Assembly: GCF_011393335.1 (NCBI RefSeq)
Contig: NZ_CP049865.1
Coordinates: forward strand, 1 to 64,000
Origin: Propioniciclava coleopterorum
Lineage (GTDB): Bacteria > Actinomycetota > Actinomycetes > Propionibacteriales > Propionibacteriaceae
Length of the DNA stretch: 64,000 bases
Direction of reading: 5' to 3'
A program made the position numbers and the translations under genes. The notes under the pieces are model-generated. The model was not told the DNA's origin. It saw only the letters and a list, made by a program, of their open reading frames with translations, and searched no databases. Below, in pieces: positions 42,078-50,387 of the stretch. How positions within the stretch are numbered: position 1 is the first letter of the stretch; each line of letters opens with the position of its first letter.

Positions 42078-43511
42078 TCACAATCCTTGTGCGTGAATCT
42101 GGCGGAAGGGCAGGTCGAGCTCGTCGGGGAGCTGCGCATAGGTGGCGAGCAGGTCGCGGTACACGGCTGCGGTGGCCGGGTTGGGGGTGAAGGTGTCGGC
42201 CAGGTGCACCATGGCGGCGACCGCCTCCTCGAACCCCGGGTGGACGCCCGCCGCGACGGCCGCGCAGATGGCCGCCCCCACGCCCGCCCCGTCGGTGATC
42301 TGCGCCCGGCGGGCGGGGACGCCGAAGACGTCGGCGACGATCTGCATCATGACGTCGCTGCGCGAGCCGCCCCCCGCCACGACGATCGAGGTGAGGTCCT
42401 GGTGCAGGACCGACGCCATGGCATCGCTGCGGATCCGCATCGTCATGGCGATGCCCTCCAGGATCGAGCGGTACATGTGCGGCCAGCCGTGCCGGGCGTC
42501 GAACCCGACGATGGCGCCGCGGCGGTGGGGGCTGTCGGCCGGGGCGAGCCAGTCCAGGACGGTGAGCAGCCCTTGGGCGCCGGCGGGGACCCGCTGCGCC
42601 TCGGCGTTCATGATGTCCTCGACGCGGCAGCCGGATTCGGCGGCGCGCAGCGACAGCTCGGTCGCCATGAGGTCGCGCAGCCAGGAGATGGTCGACATCC
42701 CCCGCCGGATCCCGTCGCTCTCGTCCAGGAAGCGGTGCGGCCGGCAGGCGAAGTTGGACCAGTGGGCGGCCGTGGCCGGCCGCCGGTCGATGGCCGGGCG
42801 CATCGTGGTGATGTAGGTCCCCAGCGAGAGCAGGAGCTGCGTCGGGTCCAGGAGCCCGTTGCCGAGGGCCTCGACGGCCTTGTCGTTGGCCGTCGCGACG
42901 ACGGGGAGCCCGGCGGGCAGACCGGTCGCGACCGAGGCGGCGTCCGTGATGTGCCCCAGCACGTCGCCGGGCAGCACGAGCGCGGGGAGTTTGTCCCGCG
43001 TCAGGCCCATCGCCGCCACGTCGTCGTCGGCGTCCGACCAGTCCCACCGGTCGTGGTCGACCGGCCAGATCCCGGCGTAGTTGGCGGCGGAGTCGACCAC
43101 CCGGCCGGTCAGGCGGGCGGTGACGTACGCCGACGCCGCCGTCACGAACCGGACGCCGGGCGCCGGCTCGTGGGGCCTGCCGACCCGCTCGTCCATCCAG
43201 CTCATCACCGGGGTGGCGAGCGTGCCGTCGGCGCGCAGCAGCGCGCGACAGAACCGGATGCTGCACAGCCCGACGGCGACGATGTCGTCGGCCCGGTCGC
43301 CGAGCTGCGCCATCGCGGCGCGCGCCGCCGCCCGCAGCGAGTCCCACAGGTCGTCGTCGGGGTGCTCGAACCGGCCCTTGCCCGGCATGGTCATGGGCCG
43401 CAGGGGCTGGACGCCCTCGGCGACGACCGCGCCGGCGGCGTCCAGGACGAGCACCTTGGTGCTCTGCGTGCCGCCGTCGATGCCGACCAGCAGCCTCCGA
43501 TCTCCGCTCAT
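42078..43511 (-). CDS. FGGY-family carbohydrate kinase
   Basis: A 477-residue kinase of the glycerol/xylulose kinase superfamily. N-terminal phosphate motif LLVGIDGGTQSTKVLVLDAA, substrate-side SWMDERVGRP, the hinge motif TANDKAVEALGNGLL and the C-terminal adenosine motif SIVVAGGGSRSDVMMQIVAD are present. It begins at ATG 43511 with an ATGA overlap with the SDR stop. It would phosphorylate a polyol or ketose produced by the SDR. With a GlpP-type regulator upstream the product may be a glycerol-phosphate-like metabolite, but this is inference. Confidence 0.88.
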   Translation of the reverse strand: MSGDRRLLVGIDGGTQSTKVLVLDAAGAVVAEGVQPLRPMTMPGKGRFEHPDDDLWDSLRAAARAAMAQLGDRADDIVAVGLCSIRFCRALLRADGTLATPVMSWMDERVGRPHEPAPGVRFVTAASAYVTARLTGRVVDSAANYAGIWPVDHDRWDWSDADDDVAAMGLTRDKLPALVLPGDVLGHITDAASVATGLPAGLPVVATANDKAVEALGNGLLDPTQLLLSLGTYITTMRPAIDRRPATAAHWSNFACRPHRFLDESDGIRRGMSTISWLRDLMATELSLRAAESGCRVEDIMNAEAQRVPAGAQGLLTVLDWLAPADSPHRRGAIVGFDARHGWPHMYRSILEGIAMTMRIRSDAMASVLHQDLTSIVVAGGGSRSDVMMQIVADVFGVPARRAQITDGAGVGAAICAAVAAGVHPGFEEAVAAMVHLADTFTPNPATAAVYRDLLATYAQLPDELDLPFRQIHAQGL

Positions 43512-44284
43512 CGGACGAGGTACCCGCCGTCGACCACCAGCACCTGCCCGTTGACGTAGTCGGACGCGCCGCTGCAGAGGAAGATCATGGGGCCCATCAG
43601 GTCGCTGACCTCGCCCCAGCGTCCGGCGGGGATGTGGTCGAGCACCCGCTGGTTGGTCACCGGGTTGGAGCGGGTCGCCTCGGTGATGGCCGTGGCGTAG
43701 TAGCCGGGGGCCAACCCGTTGACCTGGATGCCGTCGGCGGCGAGTTCGTCGCAGTAGGCCTTGGTGAGGCCCACCATCGCGTGCTTGGACGCCGCGTAGG
43801 CCGGCGACCACTGCCCGCCCAGGTAGGAGAACAGCGAGCAGATGTTCACGATCTTGCCGGAGCGCTGCGCGCGCATCGTCGGGATCACCGCGTGGCTGAG
43901 CTCGAAGGCGGCGGTCACGTTCAGCGCGAACATCGGGTCCCACTTGGCGCGGTCGAAGCCCTCGACGTCGTCCAGCAGGCAGATCCCGGCGTTGTTGATG
44001 AGGATGTCGATGCGGCCGAACTCGGCCAGGCAGGCCGCGACGATCGCTTCGGGGGCGCCGGGGCCGGTCAGGTCGATCGCCAGGTAGGCGTAGCGGCGGC
44101 CCGCGCCGGTCACCGCCGCGCCCGTGTCGCTGGTGTCGGCGCCGAGGCTCGGCACGAAGATGTCGGCTCCGGCCTTGGCGAGCGCGATCGAGTATGCCTG
44201 CCCGAGCCCGGTGTTGCCGCCCGTGATGAGGGCGACCTTTCCGGTCAACGAGAAGCACGACAGATCGAAGTCGCTGAGTTCCAT
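43508..44284 (-). CDS. Short-chain dehydrogenase/reductase (KduD-like)
   Basis: A 258-residue SDR, first structural gene after the GlpP-linked terminator. Cofactor motif ALITGGNTGLGQAYSIALAK, NNAG motif DILINNAGICLLDDVE, catalytic Ser in VNICSLFSYLGGQWS and YxxxK in PAYAASKHAMVGLTKAY, with the C-terminal DYVNGQVLVVDGGYLVR. The style is that of 2-deoxy-D-gluconate 3-dehydrogenase-like enzymes, so a polyol or sugar acid is likely. ATG 44284 has AAGGGACG upstream and is only 17 nt from the terminator U-tract region, so the operon must be read through that terminator. Confidence 0.88.
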   Translation of the reverse strand: MELSDFDLSCFSLTGKVALITGGNTGLGQAYSIALAKAGADIFVPSLGADTSDTGAAVTGAGRRYAYLAIDLTGPGAPEAIVAACLAEFGRIDILINNAGICLLDDVEGFDRAKWDPMFALNVTAAFELSHAVIPTMRAQRSGKIVNICSLFSYLGGQWSPAYAASKHAMVGLTKAYCDELAADGIQVNGLAPGYYATAITEATRSNPVTNQRVLDHIPAGRWGEVSDLMGPMIFLCSGASDYVNGQVLVVDGGYLVR

Positions 44285-44303
44285 GATCGTCCCTTCATTG
44301 GGC

Positions 44304-44354
44304 AAAGAAAAAGAGAACAGCCGAAACCCTTGGTGGGTTTCACTGCTGTTCTCT
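44304..44354 (-). terminator. Intrinsic terminator, probable GlpP-controlled antitermination site
   Basis: On the minus strand, nested arms AGAGAACAGC/GCTGTTCTCT (44354-44345 with 44321-44312) and GAAACCC/GGGTTTC are followed at once by TTTTTCTTT. This is a textbook rho-independent terminator. It lies between glpP (ends 44408) and the SDR start (44284), leaving only 19 nt for any promoter, so the downstream operon must depend on read-through. Confidence 0.85.
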
Positions 44355-44407
44355 GAGCTCTAGCAATGTGCGGCTGGACCGCGTGTTCGGTTGTGCTGGC
44401 GCAAAAT

Positions 44408-45025
44408 CTAGGGCCGCGATGCCGCCGTGTCAATGGCCGGCAGGTAATCCCACAGTTCGGCGTTGGACGTGGCGATCGCGGACGCCCCGGCCCGCAGCGC
44501 GGTGTCCACGTCGTCCTCGTCGTGGATGAGCCCGCCGCCGATGATCGGCACCTCGATCGAGTCCCGCAGCCAGCCGATCACCTTGGGGATGCAGCCCGGC
44601 AGGAGCTCCACGGCGTCGGGGTTCGCCTGCCTGACCTGGCGCTCCAGGGTGTGGAACGCCATGGAGTCGATCATGAAGTGGCGATGGATCCCCACCATGC
44701 CGAGCTGGGTCGCCGCCTTCACCACGGCGGCCCGGTTGCTCAGGACGCCCCGGGCGCCCAGCTCGTTGCGCAGGAAGGCCACGCCGGCGGCGTCCGCGGA
44801 CAGGCCGTCGATGAGGTCGATGTCGACGAACGCCAGCTTGCGGCCGGCCTGCATGGCGCGGAGTTGGTCCGGGAGCGTGTTGATCGACCCGTAGAGCAGG
44901 AAGCCGATGCGGCACCGGGTGGCGAGCATGCGTTCGATCGCCGCATCGTCCTTGATGCTGGCGATGACCCGGCTGGACTCCAGCACCCGGGCCAGTCGTT
45001 GCCGACGCGTCGGCTGATCCGTCAC
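44408..45025 (-). CDS. glpP: GlpP-family glycerol-3-phosphate-responsive antiterminator
   Basis: A 205-residue GlpP-type TIM-barrel regulator. Landmarks are RVIASIKDDAAIERMLATRC, FLLYGSINTLPDQLRAMQA, FVDIDLIDGLSADAAGVAFL, HRHFMIDSMAFHT, ELLPGCIPKVIGWL and IGGGLIHDEDDVDTALRAGA. In Bacillus GlpP binds leader RNA when glycerol-3-phosphate is present and prevents termination ahead of glpD. Here the gene sits directly upstream of, and on the same strand as, a terminator that guards a catabolic operon. The start GTG 45025 has no strong ribosome binding site. The ligand may be a different phospho-sugar. Confidence 0.88.
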   Translation of the reverse strand: MTDQPTRRQRLARVLESSRVIASIKDDAAIERMLATRCRIGFLLYGSINTLPDQLRAMQAGRKLAFVDIDLIDGLSADAAGVAFLRNELGARGVLSNRAAVVKAATQLGMVGIHRHFMIDSMAFHTLERQVRQANPDAVELLPGCIPKVIGWLRDSIEVPIIGGGLIHDEDDVDTALRAGASAIATSNAELWDYLPAIDTAASRP

Positions 45026-45299
45026 GGGGGCACACTAGCCCCCGCGACCCGGCCGCCGCAGCCGCCGCGGCAACTCAGGGGCGGCGGCGTGCGCCGCCCG
45101 CCGCGCGGGTCCGGCACCGGCGTACCTCACCCGCCACGGGCGAGCGGCCGCGCAAGCCCGGAGCCGGGTCGCGGGGAGCACCTACGGCTCATCGATCGGA
45201 AGGCGGGTCCGCGCGGACGGCCACGCGGGCACCGGGGGGTGACGTTCCCTTACTCACTAGCGCGGATGCTGGCACAGTAGCCCTCGCGGGGGAAGGCAA
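45026..45299. promoter_or_regulatory. Divergent intergenic region, glpP / histidine kinase
   Basis: 274 bp of very GC-rich sequence between two divergent genes. It should contain promoters in both directions. I see no convincing -35/-10 pair, palindrome or small gene; AT-richer sequence near 45241-45277 (TTCCCTTACTCACTAG) is the likeliest promoter position for the kinase gene. Confidence 0.4.
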
Positions 45300-47402
45300 G
45301 TGGCGACCAGGCGATCAGGCGTGCACCACCAGTGGGGCGCTCTCGGGGTGTCCTTCCTGGCGCTGGCGCTCGCCCTCACCTACGTCGGGTGGCGGCTCGT
45401 CACCCCGGCGGTCTGCGGGTGGCTGCCTCCGAGCACGGACGCCTTCACCCCCGACGGCCAGGTCCCGCGGCTCCCGCCCGGCTGCGCGCCGGGGTCGCCG
45501 CCCTCCCGCGACCGGACGCTGGTGTGGGACCGCCTGTGGCACACGGGTGCGACGCTGTTGTTCGTCGCGTCGCTGTTCGCGCTCAGCAGCTATGCGCTGC
45601 GCCGCCGTCCCCGGGACCCGGCCGCCGGGACGCACCTGGTGTTCTCGTCGGCCCTGCTGGGGAGCAGCCTCGTCACGGTGCTGGGCCTGCCGCCCGACCG
45701 GGCGACGGGCGACGCGGCGGGCTGGCTCTTCGCGGCCAACGTCGGCTTCGTGTTCTCGCTGGCCTGGGGGGCCCTGCTGGCGTGGGCGGTGTCCTTCCCC
45801 TCCCCCTTGCTGGGCCGGCGCTGCGCCTCACTGGCCCGCCAGCTGGCGCTGTGGGCTCCCCCGCTGTTGTGGCTGGGCCTCAGCGCGCTGGCCGGCGCCG
45901 GGAGGCCCTTCGTGCCCTGGATGAGCCAGGCGATCCGCGTCCAGTCCGCGATCACGTCGGTGTGCCTGGCCGCGACGCTCGCGGTGCTCGCCCACCGTGT
46001 CCTGCGGGGCGATCGCACCGACCCCGTGCAGCACCAGCAACTGCTGTGGATCGGCGGCAGCGGGTCGATCGCCGCCCTCATGGTGCTGGCGGGCTGGGTG
46101 CTGCCCGGCGTGCTCGTGGGCCACGCCCTGCTGCCCGAGGACCTCGTGGGGCTGCCCGGCCTGGTCTACGTGGGGGGCATGGCGATCGCCATGCTGCGCT
46201 TCCGCCTGTTCGACCTGGACGTGGTGCTGACGCGCACCCTGGTCTACACGACGCTGACCGCGCTCGCCGTGCTGCTGTACGTCGCGACGGTCGGGGTGCT
46301 GACGGGCCTGGTCGCCGAGCGGGCCGGCACGGCGGCGATCGCCGGGGCGGTCATCGTCGCGATCGCGGTGAACCCGCTTCGCGTCTGGCTGACGCGGCTC
46401 ATCAACCGGGTGTTCTACGGCGAGCGCGACGACCCCTACCGGGCGCTGACGCGGCTCGCCTGGCTGCTGGAGCCCCGCTCCGTGGCCTGGGACGAGGTCA
46501 CGGCCAGCCTGCGGCGCGCGCTGCGGACACCGTACGCGGCGCTCGAGACCGGGACGCAGGTCCTCGGGGAGGCGGGAACCCGTCCCCCCGACCCGACCAG
46601 GCTGCACACCGAACCGGTGGAGCACGGCGGCCGCACCCAGGGTGCGCTGCTGGTGGCCACCCGCGGCCGGGGCCAGCCGTTCTCGGCGGCCGAACGCCGC
46701 CTGTTGCGGGACCTCGCCCGCACCGTCGCCTCCCGGCTGTACGAGCAGGGGCTGGCGCGCGAGGTGCAGGCGTCGCGGGAGCGGCTCGTCCTGGCGCGGG
46801 AGGAGGAGCGACGCCACCTGCGACGGGCGCTGCACGACGAGGTGGGCCCCGCCGTCGCCGCGATCGCCCTGTACGCCGAGGCGGCGCGGCTCGGGAGCGG
46901 GGCGCCCGGCTCGGTGGGCGGCACGCTGGCGCAGATCTCCTCCGAGGCCACCCGCACCGCGGACGCCGTCCGGCGGCTCGCCTACGACCTGCGTCCGCCG
47001 GCGTTGGACGAGTTGGGCCTGGAGTCGGCGCTGCGCGAGCGCCTGGACCGGTACGCGCCGCTCGCGGTCGAGCTGATCGTCGACGGCGCCCTCGGCGCGC
47101 GCCCCGCGCTCCCGGCCGCGGTCGAGTCGGCCGCCTACCGCATCGTCGTCTCGGCCCTCGACAACGTCGCCGCCCACGCCCGCGCGCGCACCGTGGCCGT
47201 GACGCTGGCACGCAGCCCCGACGCGCTGGACGTGACCGTGGACGACGACGGCGCCGGGCTGGGAGCGGGCGCCCGGGCCGGCGTCGGTGTCGCGTCGATG
47301 CGCGAGCGCGCCGCCGAACTGGGTGGCACCTGCGCGGTGCTCGACCGCGCCGCCGGCGGCGTCCGCGTCCACGCGATCCTCCCCACCGGGCGCACCCTGT
47401 GA
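45300..47402 (+). CDS. Membrane sensor histidine kinase (NarX/DesK type)
   Basis: A 700-residue kinase. The N-terminal half (about 1-360) has about eight hydrophobic segments, for example GVSFLALALALTYVGWRLV, LLWIGGSGSIAALMVLAGWV and TALAVLLYVATVGVLTGLV, then a GAF-like region (about 370-490). The HisKA_3 domain has the phospho-accepting His in LRRALHDEVGPAVAAIALYA (near residue 512) and LAYDLRPPALDELGLESAL. The ATPase domain has DNVAAHARARTVAVTL and VDDDGAGLGAGARAGVGVAS. GTG 45300 has GGAAGG upstream. It overlaps the response regulator gene, forming a two-component pair; the signal is unknown. Confidence 0.9.
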   Translation: MATRRSGVHHQWGALGVSFLALALALTYVGWRLVTPAVCGWLPPSTDAFTPDGQVPRLPPGCAPGSPPSRDRTLVWDRLWHTGATLLFVASLFALSSYALRRRPRDPAAGTHLVFSSALLGSSLVTVLGLPPDRATGDAAGWLFAANVGFVFSLAWGALLAWAVSFPSPLLGRRCASLARQLALWAPPLLWLGLSALAGAGRPFVPWMSQAIRVQSAITSVCLAATLAVLAHRVLRGDRTDPVQHQQLLWIGGSGSIAALMVLAGWVLPGVLVGHALLPEDLVGLPGLVYVGGMAIAMLRFRLFDLDVVLTRTLVYTTLTALAVLLYVATVGVLTGLVAERAGTAAIAGAVIVAIAVNPLRVWLTRLINRVFYGERDDPYRALTRLAWLLEPRSVAWDEVTASLRRALRTPYAALETGTQVLGEAGTRPPDPTRLHTEPVEHGGRTQGALLVATRGRGQPFSAAERRLLRDLARTVASRLYEQGLAREVQASRERLVLAREEERRHLRRALHDEVGPAVAAIALYAEAARLGSGAPGSVGGTLAQISSEATRTADAVRRLAYDLRPPALDELGLESALRERLDRYAPLAVELIVDGALGARPALPAAVESAAYRIVVSALDNVAAHARARTVAVTLARSPDALDVTVDDDGAGLGAGARAGVGVASMRERAAELGGTCAVLDRAAGGVRVHAILPTGRTL

Positions 47403-48025
47403 AGCGCTTCTCCGTCCTCATCGCCGACGACCACCCGCTGTACCGCGAGGGGCTCGCCGGTCTGCTGGCCGCCACCGACGACCTCGTGGTCGTCGCGCAG
47501 GCGGCCGACGGCGCCGAGGCCGTCTCGTTGGCGGGCGACCTGTTGCCCGACGTGGCCGTCCTCGACGTGGCGATGCCCCGTTTGGACGGCATCGAGGCGG
47601 CGCGCCGCATCAGCGCGGCTTCCCCGCGCACCCGGATCCTGATGCTCACCATGCTGGCCGACGCATCGGTGGTCGCCGCCGTGCGTGCGGGGGCGCACGG
47701 CTACGCGCTGAAGTCGTCGACCCCCGAGGCCACCATGGCCGCGATCCGGTCGGTGGCCCTGGGTAACGTCGTGTTCTCGGCGGAACTGGGCGCGCGGCTG
47801 GCCGAGGGGCTGGCCACCCCGGGCGCGACGCTTCCGGGGCTGACCCCGCGCGAGCGGGACGTCCTCACCCTGATCGCGCGGGGGTGGGACAACCCGCGGA
47901 TCTCGGCGCGGCTGGGCATCGCCGACAAGACGGTCCGCAACACGGTCTCGGCGATCCTGCTCAAGCTGCAGGTCACCGATCGGGTCGCCGCCGGGGAGAA
48001 GGCCCGCGCCGCCGGGCTCGGTTAG
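47399..48025 (+). CDS. LuxR/NarL-type response regulator
   Basis: A 208-residue response regulator. Receiver domain: LIADDHPLYREGLAGLL (acidic pocket), phospho-acceptor Asp in VAVLDVAMPRLDGIEAARR near residue 56 and the conserved Lys in GYALKSSTPEATMAA. The C-terminal LuxR HTH is LTPRERDVLTLIARGWDNPR then ISARLGIADKTVRNTVSAIL. GTG 47399 overlaps the kinase stop (GTGA). It is convergent with the multicopper oxidase gene (3 bp between stops), so target promoters must be elsewhere. Confidence 0.92.
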   Translation: MKRFSVLIADDHPLYREGLAGLLAATDDLVVVAQAADGAEAVSLAGDLLPDVAVLDVAMPRLDGIEAARRISAASPRTRILMLTMLADASVVAAVRAGAHGYALKSSTPEATMAAIRSVALGNVVFSAELGARLAEGLATPGATLPGLTPRERDVLTLIARGWDNPRISARLGIADKTVRNTVSAILLKLQVTDRVAAGEKARAAGLG

Positions 48026-48028
48026 GCG

Positions 48029-49516
48029 TCACTCCGGGTGGTTGGCGTGCGGCCCCCCGATGACGAAGTGCGTGGTGTAGCCCTCGTACATCAGGTGCGT
48101 CATCAGGCCCTGCGCGGCGTGCGGCAGGTTGTGGCAGTGGTCCATCCACACCCCGGGGTTGCCCGCGACGAGGGCGACCTCGAAGGTGACGCCGTGTTCG
48201 ACGTTGAGCGAGTCGACCCACCACGGGCTCCCGGTCGCGGGCTCCCCATCGCGCGAGAGCACCAGCATGTGGTGCCCGTGCAGGTGCATCGGATGGACCT
48301 CCCCAGAATCGTTCGTGATCCGGAACGTCACGATCTCCCCCGCCCGGACCAGGTAGACCGGGACGTCGGGGAAGATGCCGCCGTTGATGGTCCACCAGGC
48401 GCCCAGGCGTCCGTCCAGCAGGCCGTACCGGCGTCCGATCCGGTACTCGAAGGTGCGGACGGCGCTCGCGGGGTCGAAGGGCAGCGCGGTCGGCGTGCCG
48501 TAGTGGAGCAGGTCGAGTCCCGCGCGCGGGGCCGGGGCCTCGGTGCCGCCGCCCGGGCCGAAGCCCAGGGCCGCCCCGGCCACCTGCACCCGCACGCCGG
48601 CCTTCGGGATCACCATCTCCAGGTCGGCGCGCCCGCCCGCGGTCACCACCACGCTGCGGCCGGCGACCTCCCCCGGCTCGTGCACGTCGCGTCCGTCGAC
48701 GGCGACCACGCGGAAGGGCGCCCCCGCCACCCAGACCGGTGCCGGGTTGGGATCGGTGTTGATGACCCGCACCCGGACCGTCGTGCCTGGTGCGCCCCCG
48801 CGGACCGCCGTCCCGGGCAGCCCGTCGATCGTCCGGACGCCCGCGTACGTGTGCATCAGGGCGACGGCGTCCAGGACACCCGGGTCGGCGCCGGCTCCTG
48901 CCGGCGCAACGACCAGGGCGCCGAACAGGCCCCCGCTGACCTGGGGGTGCGCCACCTGGTGGGAGTGGTACCAGTAGGTGCCCACCTGCACGACGAACCG
49001 GTACGTGAAGGACTCCCCCGGCGCGACGGCGTCCTGCGTGACGCCCGCGACCCCGTCCATCGCGTTCGGCACGTCGACGCCGTGCCAGTGCAGCGTCATG
49101 CCCTCGGCGATGTCGGCGTTGGTGACCCGCACCTCGACCAGGTCGCCCGCGGCCGCGGTCAGGGTCGGCCCCGGCGTGCTCCCGTTCAGGGTGAAGCCGT
49201 CGAAGGGCGGGACGCCCGGCAGTTGCACGCGGGCGGCGCGGGCCACGAGGTCGTAGTGGACGTCCGCGACCCTCGCGGGGTCGGGCACCAGCGTGGCGAT
49301 GTCGATCCCCGACGCCGACCCACCGCCGTGGCCGGCGTGCCCCATCGCCGCGGCCGAGCCCGCCCCGCCGCCGGTGTCGAGGTGGCCCATGTCCATCATC
49401 GAGTAGGTGGCCGGGAGCCGGCTCGACCACCAGTAGGCGCCCAGGCCCACGACGAGCACCGCGACGGCCGCGGCGACGATCCGCCGCGGCCGCCGGGTGG
49501 GGGCGGAACGGTTCAC
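48029..49516 (-). CDS. Exported multicopper oxidase
   Basis: A 495-residue cupredoxin-fold oxidase. An N-terminal signal/anchor helix (IVAAAVAVLVVGLGAYWW) is followed by a Met/His/Gly-rich segment (MMDMGHL, AAAMGHAGHGGG) likely to bind copper. All four copper-binding motifs are present: TLHWHGVDVP, GTYWYHSHQVAH, HPMHLHGHHML and WMDHCHNLPHAAQGLM, so both the T1 and the trinuclear centres can form. GTG 49516 overlaps the stop of the upstream membrane gene (GTGA). Likely roles are copper(I) oxidation or detoxification outside the membrane; laccase-like oxidation of organics is also possible. Confidence 0.88.
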   Translation of the reverse strand: MNRSAPTRRPRRIVAAAVAVLVVGLGAYWWSSRLPATYSMMDMGHLDTGGGAGSAAAMGHAGHGGGSASGIDIATLVPDPARVADVHYDLVARAARVQLPGVPPFDGFTLNGSTPGPTLTAAAGDLVEVRVTNADIAEGMTLHWHGVDVPNAMDGVAGVTQDAVAPGESFTYRFVVQVGTYWYHSHQVAHPQVSGGLFGALVVAPAGAGADPGVLDAVALMHTYAGVRTIDGLPGTAVRGGAPGTTVRVRVINTDPNPAPVWVAGAPFRVVAVDGRDVHEPGEVAGRSVVVTAGGRADLEMVIPKAGVRVQVAGAALGFGPGGGTEAPAPRAGLDLLHYGTPTALPFDPASAVRTFEYRIGRRYGLLDGRLGAWWTINGGIFPDVPVYLVRAGEIVTFRITNDSGEVHPMHLHGHHMLVLSRDGEPATGSPWWVDSLNVEHGVTFEVALVAGNPGVWMDHCHNLPHAAQGLMTHLMYEGYTTHFVIGGPHANHPE

Positions 49517-49992
49517 CCGAGGCGAACCGTGGCGGGGGCGGCGTCCATGCGACTGTCCTGGAGGCCCCGGTCGGGGTGCCGGAGGACGAGGAAGCCGGCC
49601 AGCGAGAACACCACCAGGGCGTTGAACCCGTGGATCAGCGCGAGGGCCGCCAACCCGTGGGCGGTGTAGCCCAGGGTGACCTGGAGGGCGATCGCGGCGA
49701 GCACCAGCGCCGACCACATCACGGCCCCGCGGTCGTGGGTGAGGAACGACGTCAGGAGCAGGGCGATCCCGACGATCGGGATCACGAAGCTTCCGCTGAT
49801 GCTGTGCGCGGCCAGGCCGTAGACCTCGACGAACGGCGGCGGACCGCCGGTCGCGCCGAGGAGCGAGGCGTCGATGACGCCTCCCCCGACGACGAAGGCA
49901 CCGATTCCCGCGGACGCCCAGGCGTGAGAGGCCGCCTGGAGCGCCACCAGGACGCAGATGATGCCGGCCAGGGTTCGGTGGAGTGTGTTCAT
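49513..49992 (-). CDS. Four-helix membrane protein paired with multicopper oxidase
   Basis: A 159-residue protein with four hydrophobic segments (TLAGIICVLVALQAASHAWA, SGSFVIPIVGIALLLTSFL, AVMWSALVLAAIALQVTLGY, ALIHGFNALVVFSLAGFLVL). His residues lie in or near the helices (SHAWAS, AAHSISG, YTAHGL, LIHGFN), a pattern that could bind haem b, which I infer only from spacing. ATG 49992 has GAGGAG upstream. It overlaps the oxidase gene, so the two are co-translated; it may supply or accept electrons for the oxidase. Confidence 0.7.
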   Translation of the reverse strand: MNTLHRTLAGIICVLVALQAASHAWASAGIGAFVVGGGVIDASLLGATGGPPPFVEVYGLAAHSISGSFVIPIVGIALLLTSFLTHDRGAVMWSALVLAAIALQVTLGYTAHGLAALALIHGFNALVVFSLAGFLVLRHPDRGLQDSRMDAAPATVRLG

Positions 49993-50387
49993 GGGATCTC
50001 CTCTCCGCGGCGGGTCGTTCGCCCGACCGTCGGTGTGCGGGGGCGCTCCTGGTGTGTTGCGCGCGCTGGGGCGTCCGGCGAGCGGTCGCGGCCACGGCGG
50101 TGGGGCTCGTCGCGCCGGCAGGGCGCGTGCGCGGATCCGCTGTCATGGTCACTCCGCAGGTCGATGGTGTCCACCATCGTCGGCGCGGCCCGTCCCGGGC
50201 GTCACGGGACGGGCGTCCCGGCCACCCCGGGCAAACTGGCGTGGGAGATGCCCGGAACGTGGCGCACCGCATCGCGTCGGGGTAGGTCGCTTTCCTGACC
50301 TCGATGACAAGCCGGCACCCGGCGCGTCCGATGCCCCAGACACGGAAGCGGGGACGGCACCAGCCGCCCCCGCCCCGCTCCCCGGCC
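49993..50387. promoter_or_regulatory. 395-bp intergenic region with operator-like palindrome and hairpin
   Basis: Between the rhamnogalacturonan lyase stop and the multicopper oxidase operon start. It contains a perfect 18-bp palindrome CGATGGTG-TC-CACCATCG at 50162-50179, possibly an operator for the oxidase operon. A hairpin with 10-bp arms GCCCGTCCCG/CGGGACGGGC at 50188-50214 could help terminate the upstream lyase transcript. No gene is supported here. Confidence 0.5.

Noticed and set aside
40621-43347. A 908-codon open frame that appears to fuse a kinase-region peptide to the AGPS-like oxidase
   Set aside because: The upstream half is the FGGY kinase read in a wrong frame. The oxidase has its own ATG at 42069 and the kinase is intact in its frame.
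45332-48025. An 897-codon frame covering kinase and response regulator
   Set aside because: Only the last 208 codons (response regulator) are real; the rest is an alternative frame of the kinase gene.
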